A stretch of 64,000 nt of DNA. Source: Microbulbifer harenosus. Lineage in GTDB: Bacteria > Pseudomonadota > Gammaproteobacteria > Pseudomonadales > Cellvibrionaceae. The translations under genes were made by a program, and so were the position numbers. The stretch lies in assembly GCF_005771435.1 (NCBI RefSeq), contig NZ_VANI01000005.1:186001-250000 (forward strand). Reading direction: 5' to 3'. Numbering within the stretch: the stretch's first letter is position 1; the number at the start of each line of letters is the position of its first letter. The notes beneath the pieces are model-generated. The model was not told the origin of the DNA. It did no database searches and worked only from the letters and a program-made list of their open reading frames with translations. Below, in pieces: positions 1 to 7,839 of this stretch.

Positions 1-851
1 TGAGGGTTAGCCAACCCGCCCTTACCACCCAGATCCGGGCGCTGGAAACCACTCTGGGCATCCAGCTGTTCGAGCGCTCCCGCTCGGGTACGCTGCTCAC
101 ACCAGAAGGCCGCGAACTACTGGAACAGGCGAGACACCTGATCCTCGGCATGCGTGAATTCACCGAGCATGCCGAGCTGATATCCCAGGGCCACCAGAGC
201 ACCTACAAACTGGGGGTCCCCCCCACACTCGGCCCCTATCTTTTGCCCAATGTGCTACCCACCCTGCACGCGCGCCATCACCGTCTGAAACTCTATGTAC
301 GCGAAGCGCCGCCCCGCCTGCTGATTCAGTCGCTGGCCGAAGGTACTTACGACATCGCCATCGTGCCCCTCCCAGTGAACCGCGACGACATCGCAGTGGA
401 GCCGCTGTTTACCGAGCCGCTCAAATTCGTGGTGCCGGCGGATCACCGACTCGCCGGCAAGTCCCAGGTAACCCCCTCACAATTGCGGGGCGAAAAAGTA
501 CTGACGCTCGAGGATCAACACCATTTCCACCACCAGGTTCAGGAAATATGCCAAAGCCTGGGCGCGCATTTGCAGCGGGATTATGAAGGCACCAGCCTGG
601 ACACACTGCGCCAGATGGTGGTGATGGGATTGGGCGTGGCATTTCTGCCCGGACTGTATGTGCACTCGGAAATGCACAATCCGGAAGCACTGCATGTGAG
701 TGAATTGAAGTCAAAACCAATTCGCCGCCAACACGGCCTGGTATGGCGAGCCAGCGCGCCGGCGAGGAGGTTCTACCGGGATCTCGCCGTCCAGATCCGG
801 GAAATTGTGCACGAGCGATTGGGGGATGTGGTGACCGTGGATCGCCCTTGA
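1..851 (+). CDS. LysR-family regulator, OxyR-like, 5' end cut
   Basis: Reading from base 3, the frame encodes the second half of a LysR winged-helix DNA-binding domain (VSQPALTTQIRALE, then LFERSR and TPEGRELL), a linker, and a full LysR effector domain ending at a TGA. The first ~30 codons lie before the window. The effector domain resembles OxyR: GPYLLP near its start, a GEKVLTLED segment, EGTSLDTLRQMV and GLVWRASAP. OxyR senses peroxide by a disulfide between Cys199 and Cys208 (E. coli numbering). Here the second cysteine is kept (codon 549-551) but the first is histidine (codon 522-524), with the same spacing. It is therefore an OxyR relative that probably cannot sense peroxide in the usual way. 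Its targets are unknown. A divergently placed target upstream cannot be seen. Confidence 0.85.
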   Translation, partial: RVSQPALTTQIRALETTLGIQLFERSRSGTLLTPEGRELLEQARHLILGMREFTEHAELISQGHQSTYKLGVPPTLGPYLLPNVLPTLHARHHRLKLYVREAPPRLLIQSLAEGTYDIAIVPLPVNRDDIAVEPLFTEPLKFVVPADHRLAGKSQVTPSQLRGEKVLTLEDQHHFHHQVQEICQSLGAHLQRDYEGTSLDTLRQMVVMGLGVAFLPGLYVHSEMHNPEALHVSELKSKPIRRQHGLVWRASAPARRFYRDLAVQIREIVHERLGDVVTVDRP

Positions 852-1120
852 CGCAGGTCATACGACCCGCGTCGCGATCACCAGAGCCGCCAACCAGTTG
901 CGTGAATTCTGCTAAAACTTAACAGGTTGTTGAAAAACAACATGTCAAACCGCGCCATCTTCGGCCCGGCCGCAAACTAAGCCCCCAAGTGCACGACATG
1001 CCATAGAAGATTTGCAGACATGCACACAAACCCGGGTTGAAAGGTTGTGGATGGTCTTTTCAGCAAGCGGTTAAGCACCATATTACGTAACACTTCCCAC
1101 CAGACTCTGGAGTTCCGCCC

Positions 1121-3415
1121 GTGGTATCTGTCGATGAACGCGCTCCTCTCAGCATGCTTACCTTGCTGGCCAGTGAAGATATCAACGCCGATTCCGCCGC
1201 AGGTGTCGCGGCACGCCGCCTGCAGAAAGAGCTGGAAAAGCGCCAGGTAAAGCTCATCACCGCAGACACCGTGGAAGACACCAGTGCTCTGCTGGCTGCC
1301 TATCCCGGCATTCAATGTCTACTGCTGAGCTGGGAAATACCCGGGAAAAACACCGCCCACGGCGCGCTGGAAATTCTCGGGGAATTGCGCGCCCGCAATG
1401 AGCGCCTCCCGGTTTTTCTCCTTGCCGACCGCGACAGCGTGGCAGACATGCCGCGCCGCGTACTGGAAATGTCCAACGACTTCATCTGGATGCTGGAAGA
1501 CACTCCGGCGTTTATCAGCGGCCGAATCCAGAGTGCAATCGAGCGCTATCGAGCGGCCATATTGCCGCCGATGTTCAAGGCCCTGGCGTATTTTTCCCGG
1601 GTGCACGAATACTCCTGGCACACCCCCGGCCACACCGGTGGCACCGCGTTTTTGAAATCGCCAGCCGGGCGCGCATTCTACGAGTTTTATGGGGAAAATA
1701 TGCTGCGCTCGGATCTGTCCATTTCCGTGGGAGCGCTCGGCTCACTGTTGGACCACACAGGTCCCATCGCGGAGGGGGAACGCTACGCCGCCAAGGTATT
1801 CGGTGCGGATCGCACCTACTACGTGACCAACGGCTCTTCAACATCCAACCGGGTGATTCTGATGTCTTCAGTGACGCGCGGCCAGATTGCGCTGTGCGAT
1901 CGCAATTGCCACAAGTCCGTGGAGCACGCGATGACCATGTCCGGCGCGGTGCCCACATACCTGATTCCGGTGCGCAACCACTACGGAATCATCGGCCCCA
2001 TTCCACCGCACCGACTCGAAAAAGCGGCCATACAGCAGGCAATATCCGACAATCCGCTGGCCACCGGCGCGGAACATCAGACTCCGGTACACGCGGTAAT
2101 CACCAACTCTACCTACGACGGTCTCTGCTACAACGTGCGCCGGGTCGAGGAATTGTTGGGTGAGGTGGTGGACAGACTGCATTTTGACGAAGCCTGGTAT
2201 GCCTATGCGCGATTTAACCCGATATATCGCGACCGCTTCGCGATGTACGAGCAGGACCCCGAGGTGCCCTATCGCGGGCCGACAAAGTTTGCCACCCAGT
2301 CCACCCACAAGCTGCTCGCAGCGCTGTCCCAGGCGTCGATGATCCATATTCGCGATGGCCGTCGCCCCATCGAGCATGGACGTTTTAATGAGGCGTTTAT
2401 GATGCATGCCTCAACGTCGCCACTTTATTCCATCATGGCATCCAATGACGTTAGCGCGGCGATGATGGACGGCCCCAGTGGACAGGCGCTCACCGGCGAA
2501 TCCATCGCCGAAGCAGTGGCCTTCCGGCAATTGCTGGCACGGCTTAATCACGAATATTCCACCAAGGGAGAGTGGTTTTTCAATGGCTGGCAACCGGAAC
2601 AGGTCCTCGATCGGGACACCGGGATCAGCACACCGTTTTACGAAGCACCTGCGGCATTGCTGGGCAATTCGCCCGACTGCTGGGTACTGCGCCCCGGTGA
2701 CCGCTGGCACGGCTTTGGCAACCTGGAAGACGATTTCTGTATGCTGGACCCGATCAAGGTGTCTATTACTACCCCGGGCGTCCAGCACAGTGGTGAGCTG
2801 GGTGACTGGGGGATACCCGCCATTCTGGTGAGCAGCTACCTGGGCAATCTCGGCATCATCGTGGAGAAGACCACGGACTTCACCATTCTTTTCTTGTTTT
2901 CTCTAGGCATCACCAAAGGCAAGTGGGGTACGCTGATCAACGCCCTGCTCGCGTTCAAACGCGACCACGACAACAATTGCCCCTTGTTGGAGTGCATTCC
3001 AGAACTTGCACACAGTCATGCCGAATACCGCGAACTCGGCCTGCAAGATCTCGCTCGGAAAATGTTTATCCGGATGAAACAGCTGCGCACCACGGCGCAG
3101 ATGTCTGCGGGCTTTTCCACCCTGCCACATGCGGACTGCAGCCCCGTGCAAGCCTTCGAATCACTCGTTCGCGACGATGTAGAACTACTCCCGCTCACAC
3201 AGCTGGCAGGACGCACTGCCGCAACTGGAGTGGTGCCCTACCCGCCCGGCATTCCGCTGCTGATGCCAGGTGAAAATTTCGGCGCGGAGGATAGCCCGAT
3301 ACTGGGTTACCTCAAGGCGCTTGAGGCCTTTGATCGGGAGTTTCCCGGCTTCGAACACGACAATCACGGTGTGGAAGTGCGAGATGGCAACTATTCCATT
3401 TACGCATTGAAGTAA
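1121..3415 (+). CDS. Orn/Lys/Arg decarboxylase, PLP-dependent, arginine or lysine specific
   Basis: This is a 764-residue fold-type I pyridoxal-phosphate decarboxylase of the inducible AdiA/CadA/LdcA group. Such enzymes decarboxylate a basic amino acid to a polyamine, consuming a cytoplasmic proton. An N-terminal 'wing' domain (about 1-140) precedes the PLP core, which shows SWHTPGHTGG, LGSLLDHTGP, DRNCHKS, LHFDEAWYAYA and STHKLLAALSQASMIH; Lys397 is the Schiff-base lysine. The C-terminal domain carries PYPPGIPLLMPGENFG. The GTG at 1121 has GGAG about 8 bases upstream; an in-frame ATG at 1154 is the alternative. The adjacent AdiC-type antiporter favours arginine, while the core also resembles Pseudomonas lysine decarboxylase LdcA, so the substrate is left open. 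The pair would exchange substrate for amine and raise cytoplasmic pH. Confidence 0.9.
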   Translation: MVSVDERAPLSMLTLLASEDINADSAAGVAARRLQKELEKRQVKLITADTVEDTSALLAAYPGIQCLLLSWEIPGKNTAHGALEILGELRARNERLPVFLLADRDSVADMPRRVLEMSNDFIWMLEDTPAFISGRIQSAIERYRAAILPPMFKALAYFSRVHEYSWHTPGHTGGTAFLKSPAGRAFYEFYGENMLRSDLSISVGALGSLLDHTGPIAEGERYAAKVFGADRTYYVTNGSSTSNRVILMSSVTRGQIALCDRNCHKSVEHAMTMSGAVPTYLIPVRNHYGIIGPIPPHRLEKAAIQQAISDNPLATGAEHQTPVHAVITNSTYDGLCYNVRRVEELLGEVVDRLHFDEAWYAYARFNPIYRDRFAMYEQDPEVPYRGPTKFATQSTHKLLAALSQASMIHIRDGRRPIEHGRFNEAFMMHASTSPLYSIMASNDVSAAMMDGPSGQALTGESIAEAVAFRQLLARLNHEYSTKGEWFFNGWQPEQVLDRDTGISTPFYEAPAALLGNSPDCWVLRPGDRWHGFGNLEDDFCMLDPIKVSITTPGVQHSGELGDWGIPAILVSSYLGNLGIIVEKTTDFTILFLFSLGITKGKWGTLINALLAFKRDHDNNCPLLECIPELAHSHAEYRELGLQDLARKMFIRMKQLRTTAQMSAGFSTLPHADCSPVQAFESLVRDDVELLPLTQLAGRTAATGVVPYPPGIPLLMPGENFGAEDSPILGYLKALEAFDREFPGFEHDNHGVEVRDGNYSIYALK

Positions 3416-3458
3416 GGACCCGGTATCACCACGGTCAGATCCTGCTCAGAGAACGCCA

Positions 3459-4961
3459 ATGGCTGCGCAAACTGCGGAAGAAAACAAAATTGGACTGGTC
3501 CCGGCAACGTTGATGGTCGCCGGCAACATGATGGGTTCCGGCGTATTCATGCTGCCCGCCAACCTCGCAGTGGTCGGCAGTATTTCGCTGATCGGCTGGC
3601 TGATAACGGTCGCCGGCGCCGTCGCACTCGCTCTGGTCTTTGCACGGCTCGCATCGCTATATCCGGCTGCGGGGGGACCCTATGCCTACGCCCGTGCCGC
3701 GTTCGGCGACTACATGGGATACCAGACCAATCTCGTATACTGGCTCGCCAATGTGGTCGGCAATGTCGCACTGGCCACCGCCGGTCTCGGCTACCTCACG
3801 CATTTTTTCCCACCACTGAAAGAGCCGATTACCTTCGCGCTGGCGCAAATCGCGGTGATCTGGCTTCTCACCTACGCCAATATACTGGGCCCGAAAACCG
3901 TCGGCCGCATCCAGTCCTGGACCACCGGCCTGGTGCTGATCCCGATTCTCGGCACGGCTGTGCTCGGCTGGTTCTGGTTTAACGGGCAGACATTCAGCGA
4001 CGGCTGGAATGTATCTGGCAAAAGCAGTGTGAGCGCCGTTATGGCCACGCTGACATTCACACTCTGGGCATTCATCGGGGTAGAAACCGCCTCCGTATCC
4101 GCAGGCGTAGTAAAGAACCCCACCCGCAATGTACCCATTGCCACTGTCGGCGGCGTCATACTCGCTTCAGTCGCGTATGTTCTGAGCTCATCGGTGATCA
4201 TGGGGATGATTCCAAACAAAGAACTCATCACATCCTCTGCTCCCTTTGCCGATGCAGCACGGCTGGCCCTTGGCAATACCGCTGCAAATGTCGTCGCCAT
4301 ATGCGCCGCTGTGGGATGTATCGGCTCACTTGGCGGCTGGACGCTGCTGGTTGGGCAATCCGCCAAAGCGGCGGCGGATGACGGGCTATTTCCGGGGCTG
4401 TTTTCCAAAACCAACGACAAGGGTGTTCCCACCGCCGGACTCGCGCTTGTGGCAGCGTTAATGTCAGTGCAGGTACTGGCCACCATGTCTCCTACGGCAA
4501 GCGAACAATTTGGCAAAATTGCCTCTGTCGCCGTAATTATGACGCTGCTCCCATACATCTACTCGGCAGTGGCATTGAAAGTACTTGGCTACGGGAAGAT
4601 GCCGCAGAAACAATACAACCTGTTTACCTTGATCCTGTTGCTTGCGGCGGTTTACTGCCTGATGGCACTGGTAGGGTCCGACGGTGGCCAAACGCGCTGG
4701 TCGCTGATTTTTGTTATTTCCACGATCGTCTTCTATGCGCTCACACTCAACCGCAAAAGAGAAGTTCAGGAGTTGCACCACCTGCCCGAAGGGCCAGCGC
4801 CAAAGTGGGTGCGCTACCTTACGCTAACCGTCACCATAGGCGCACTGGTTGTATTTTTCTGGATATCCGTGGGGCAGATGAAAGAAACAAAACTGAACGA
4901 ACGCGAACCACAACCCATTGAGCGACCCACACTCCCCCACGAGGAACCACAACGCCGATAA
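3459..4961 (+). CDS. adiC: AdiC-type arginine/agmatine antiporter (APC family)
   Basis: An inner-membrane APC-superfamily exchanger of 500 residues with about 12 hydrophobic segments. It matches E. coli AdiC along its length: the GNMMGSGVFMLPANLA substrate-binding loop in TM1, GPYAYARAAFG, GYQTNLVYWLA (the gating tyrosine), FTLWAFIGVETASV in TM6 (Trp and Glu of the binding pocket), KNPTRNVPIAT, and GSLGGWTLLVGQ in TM8 (the Trp of the middle gate). The order after the decarboxylase, 43 bases apart on the same strand, suggests one transcript. The protein would import arginine (or another basic amino acid) in exchange for the decarboxylated amine. It is about 55 residues longer than AdiC at the C-terminus, with a charged tail of unknown role. 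Confidence 0.85.
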   Translation: MAAQTAEENKIGLVPATLMVAGNMMGSGVFMLPANLAVVGSISLIGWLITVAGAVALALVFARLASLYPAAGGPYAYARAAFGDYMGYQTNLVYWLANVVGNVALATAGLGYLTHFFPPLKEPITFALAQIAVIWLLTYANILGPKTVGRIQSWTTGLVLIPILGTAVLGWFWFNGQTFSDGWNVSGKSSVSAVMATLTFTLWAFIGVETASVSAGVVKNPTRNVPIATVGGVILASVAYVLSSSVIMGMIPNKELITSSAPFADAARLALGNTAANVVAICAAVGCIGSLGGWTLLVGQSAKAAADDGLFPGLFSKTNDKGVPTAGLALVAALMSVQVLATMSPTASEQFGKIASVAVIMTLLPYIYSAVALKVLGYGKMPQKQYNLFTLILLLAAVYCLMALVGSDGGQTRWSLIFVISTIVFYALTLNRKREVQELHHLPEGPAPKWVRYLTLTVTIGALVVFFWISVGQMKETKLNEREPQPIERPTLPHEEPQRR

Positions 4962-5071
4962 TATTTCGTCAAATCAGCGCTGAAAACACACCTCCGTTAC
5001 ATATGCAATCGGCCTTGCCGTCCGCGGTGTGACGAGGAAATCAGTAGGCTGAAAATTTGGGATGGCAGGTG

Positions 5072-5686
5072 CTACCGCGGTACGCCACTGTGGAAACGAA
5101 ACTCACTGTCCGCTCCCTCAACCAGCGAACGGTCCACTTCCAGCAGCGCACGCACTCTAGGCTGGATGTCCTCATCGGTTGCCTTCTGCGCAAGGGCCAG
5201 ATAATCCCTAAAATGGCGCGCCTCCGACTTCAGTAGGGACAGATAAAATTTCTGTAGCTCGTCATCCAGATGGGGAGCAACTTTCGCAAAGCGCTCGCAG
5301 GAGCGCGCCTCGATGATTGCGCCGCAGATCAGGGTATCCACCAGCCTGCCCGGCTCCGCGCCCCGCACCTGATCTCGCAGGCCCGCGGCATAGCGGGATG
5401 CACTGACATGCGGATACCTGATTCCGCGCTTCTTCATGATCGCAATCACCTGCTCGAAATGCCGCAGCTCTTCACGCGCAAGACGTGACATCTTGTTCAA
5501 CAGTTCGAAATTGTCCAGATAGCGGAACATAAGGTTCAGCGCGGTACCGGCTGCTTTTTTTTCGCAGTTGGCGTGGTCCACCAGCATCATTTCCGGCTCG
5601 GCGAGCGCCGCCTGCACCCAGGCGTCGGGCGTTTCACACAAAAGAAACTCGTGAATGGCGGAAAGATCAGGCACTTCGTTAGACAT
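5072..5686 (-). CDS. miaE: tRNA-(ms2io6A37) hydroxylase MiaE
   Basis: MiaE is a non-haem diiron monooxygenase that hydroxylates the isopentenyl group of ms2i6A at position 37 of tRNAs reading UNN codons, using O2. The 204-residue protein has the four-helix ferritin-like pattern with carboxylate/histidine pairs: DHANCEKK (37-44), EELRHFE (72-78), EARSCERF (126-133) and SEARHFRDYL (154-163). Length and motifs match the family. It is convergent with the antiporter gene and divergent from the tus-like gene. No terminator is obvious in the 110 bases after the antiporter. Confidence 0.93.
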   Translation of the reverse strand: MSNEVPDLSAIHEFLLCETPDAWVQAALAEPEMMLVDHANCEKKAAGTALNLMFRYLDNFELLNKMSRLAREELRHFEQVIAIMKKRGIRYPHVSASRYAAGLRDQVRGAEPGRLVDTLICGAIIEARSCERFAKVAPHLDDELQKFYLSLLKSEARHFRDYLALAQKATDEDIQPRVRALLEVDRSLVEGADSEFRFHSGVPR

Positions 5687-5873
5687 GGGCAGCTACTGGA
5701 CTCGACAGGAAAAACGCACACAAACATCGGCACACCCCATTTCCGGGGCAGGTGCAGCGCCGGCGCAGTATACCCGCTCTCCCCTTTACTGGATAACCTC
5801 AACCACTGCTGGCAGCGGGCGCGAAGGGTTGGTCCCGTAATTCACAAAATATGGTAACGGCTTATTAAGTGGA

Positions 5874-5896
5874 TTAATATTTGCAACCATATGAAC
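5874..5896 (-). promoter_or_regulatory. Ter-like sequence just upstream of the tus homologue
   Basis: Read on the minus strand, the ten core bases (GGTTGCAAAT after CATAT) match the enterobacterial Ter core GTTGTAACTA at eight positions, including the TTG and AA contacted by Tus. The important G6 is not in register, so this is a weak match. A 7-base inverted repeat, ATATGGT at 5849-5855 and ACCATAT at 5886-5892, spans the same stretch. In E. coli, TerB overlaps the tus promoter and mediates autorepression, which is why this position is notable. The function is inferred. Confidence 0.25.
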
Positions 5897-5942
5897 ACTT
5901 ATATGCCGCACTACGGCCAGCTATGTCACGGGAGCGCCACTG

Positions 5943-6890
5943 ATGCCCGATACCGCAAAATCCATTTCCGAACTGACTCGCTTGCTGCCGTCGATACTCG
6001 CGGATATGCACAAACAAGCTGCCGAACTGCGAGATACCCTCGAACAGGTTCAGCAGAGCGCACGCTCTTGGGAGAGCTATCTTCTTCAACCAGCCTTTGC
6101 ACTAGAAGCCGCCCAACGCCTGGCGCAGCCATTTGAGCAACCTTTCCGGCTTGCCGGCGCCCTGTTTTCCCTGCTGGATTACGGCGAAGGCACTGAGCTG
6201 GGAGACGCGCGGCAGACTCTACAAATCCCTGGATTGCTGGCGGTTCCGCGCTCCGCTATTGAGCTGGCGCAGCGACTGAACCAAAGCAAGCACCACTTCC
6301 AGCAAGTGACCAATACGTTCAAAGCCTGCCTGAGTGACCGCCCTCCCCTTGAGCGGGACGGGCGGCTGCGCGATGCGCTGGCCGACGCCGGATACCCGCG
6401 CGCGCACCTGCGCCAGTGCTACCGGCAGATACTCGTCTGCGGAGAAAAACCCGATGGCATCGCACTGAGCTGGATCAAGGCCCGCAAGTCCATTCGCAGG
6501 GTTTCCGCAGAGTGGTGTGAGAAAAAGCTGGTGCAGCTGGACCCCCTGGGGGAGGACCCGGGCATTCAATATCAGCGGCAGTTACTGGCGGGATTGCATC
6601 AGAAACAGCACGAGTCTCTTCGGCAGGTTCAGGTTCAAAGCCGCCCTAACCTGCAAGTGGCGGAAATTTTTCACGGCGAGCCGCAAGACCACTATCGACA
6701 GGTGGGCTACTCCGCCATGCCGGTGCTGGTCGAAGGCGGCGACAACGGACGACTGCCCGAATTTACCCGGGTCGAGCACACCCCTCCGGCCAGCCGCAGA
6801 CGCCAGCGACGGGACCTGAAAATAGCCACGGAGGCCTTTCTGCCGGCGCTCAGGGTGCATCTGCACACGGATGATAGGTTGTCGCGCTAA
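5943..6890 (+). CDS. tus: Tus-like DNA replication terminus site-binding protein
   Basis: The 315-residue product lines up with E. coli Tus (309 residues) over the C-terminal two thirds. IPGLLAVPRSAIELAQRLNQ with following KHHFQQV (95-122) matches the LPGVLCY..HINKLKTTFEHI segment. CYRQILV with KPDGIALSWIKARKSIRR (159-186) matches the AYRTLTVL..LRFGWANKH region. RPNLQVAEIFHGEPQDHYRQ with PVLVEGGDNGRLPE (234-273) matches the [30 protein letters not shown] stretch, and LPALRVHL closes it. Tus binds Ter sites and blocks replication forks from one side. The lock histidine (His144 of E. coli) has no clear counterpart; the aligned region reads ADAGYPRAH. The start has GGGAG about 8 bases upstream. 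The family name rests on remembered alignment, not a search. Confidence 0.75.
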   Translation: MPDTAKSISELTRLLPSILADMHKQAAELRDTLEQVQQSARSWESYLLQPAFALEAAQRLAQPFEQPFRLAGALFSLLDYGEGTELGDARQTLQIPGLLAVPRSAIELAQRLNQSKHHFQQVTNTFKACLSDRPPLERDGRLRDALADAGYPRAHLRQCYRQILVCGEKPDGIALSWIKARKSIRRVSAEWCEKKLVQLDPLGEDPGIQYQRQLLAGLHQKQHESLRQVQVQSRPNLQVAEIFHGEPQDHYRQVGYSAMPVLVEGGDNGRLPEFTRVEHTPPASRRRQRRDLKIATEAFLPALRVHLHTDDRLSR

Positions 6891-7005
6891 TCGCTGACGG
6901 GTGAATCAGAACCAGCAGCGCGCGCGGCAAGCTGCCGTTCGTATCAGAGACCGGAAAGTTTAAAGGGCCCGCCCCCCTGACACCGGCACTGATTCAAGCC
7001 TGGGG

Positions 7006-7467
7006 TCACGCCGATTGCAGCCCCGGCGCCACGAATCTCTGGTAATACGCCACGGAAAGCGCATAGAAGTCATCGTCGATCCGGCGCTTCACCTCCGTCA
7101 GCGCCACGCCGTGCGCGGCACCCACAGCGGCAAGCCCGTAGTGCGCAAGGTTGTCAATCTGACTGGCACCCGCGCGCAGCAACTCAAACACCCAGCAGTA
7201 AGGGTTCTGGTCTTCATTAAAACGGATCTGCTGATGGCGCATCTGCGTCAGCAACAGGTTTTGATCTACAATTTCCAGCTGACTGCGCACGGCATTTGCA
7301 AGATAACCGTCACGACGCTCCGCTATGATCCGGCGCTGCTCTTCCGAATACGCATTCCAGTCAATCACTTCGTGGGCAAAGCGCTTGCAGCCACGGCAAA
7401 CGTTGTCTCCGATTCCGGTGGAGCAAACGCCGATACAGGGCGTGCGCACTTTTTTATAGATCACCAT
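7006..7467 (-). CDS. DUF1289 protein, probable metal-binding cysteine motif
   Basis: The first 30 residues contain the DUF1289 signature TPCIGVCSTGIGDNVCRGCKRF, with cysteines at 11, 15, 24 and 27 that could bind a metal or Fe-S cluster. A longer helical tail (to residue 153) makes it larger than the short DUF1289 proteins, such as YdhL. The frame stays open for 31 codons upstream, but the ATG at 7467 is preferred because it starts right before the motif and has AGAGG upstream. Its molecular role is unknown. It is convergent with the tus-like gene and divergent from acnB. Confidence 0.8.
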   Translation of the reverse strand: MVIYKKVRTPCIGVCSTGIGDNVCRGCKRFAHEVIDWNAYSEEQRRIIAERRDGYLANAVRSQLEIVDQNLLLTQMRHQQIRFNEDQNPYCWVFELLRAGASQIDNLAHYGLAAVGAAHGVALTEVKRRIDDDFYALSVAYYQRFVAPGLQSA

Positions 7468-7694
7468 GCAGCGTGAATACCTCTTGGTCCTGCCGTCCCG
7501 GATCACAGGTGTGAAAGCAAGCGGCAGAGAATAGCATTTTTGATGAGCGGATTGACCCATTCACAGGATGGATAGTGCTCTCGTCCCCGCCCACAAAATG
7601 CGATTAATTCTCACTTTCAAAAAGGTGGATAATCGACCTTTATTCATTTTGTGAATGGCGACAATTTGCGTAAGTTATTGATTTTTCAGCGAAC

Positions 7695-7723
7695 TTAACA
7701 GGGTCTAGCCTTTAATGTAGAAT
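7695..7723 (+). promoter_or_regulatory. sigma70 promoter for acnB
   Basis: TTAACA (7695-7700) and TAGAAT (7718-7723) are separated by exactly 17 bases, close to the sigma70 consensus. Transcription would begin near 7730, giving a leader of about 110 bases before the acnB GTG. This is the main content of the 372-base gene-free stretch 7468-7839. An inverted repeat AAAGGT/ACCTTT also lies at about 7620-7640, of unknown meaning. Confidence 0.7.
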
Positions 7724-7839
7724 TCGCCACCCGCCTCCAGCGGCCATTGTTAATTATCGGAGTTCGGCTGGCGCATTAGTCACAACCGGATTCCTGGAAA
7801 GCTGTTGGTTCTACCCCACATACACAGAGGGAATTATCC

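Noticed and set aside
929..944. Small hairpin GTTGTT-GAAA-AACAAC before the decarboxylase gene
   Set aside because: Only a 6-bp A/T-rich stem with no T-run; too weak to call a terminator or operator.
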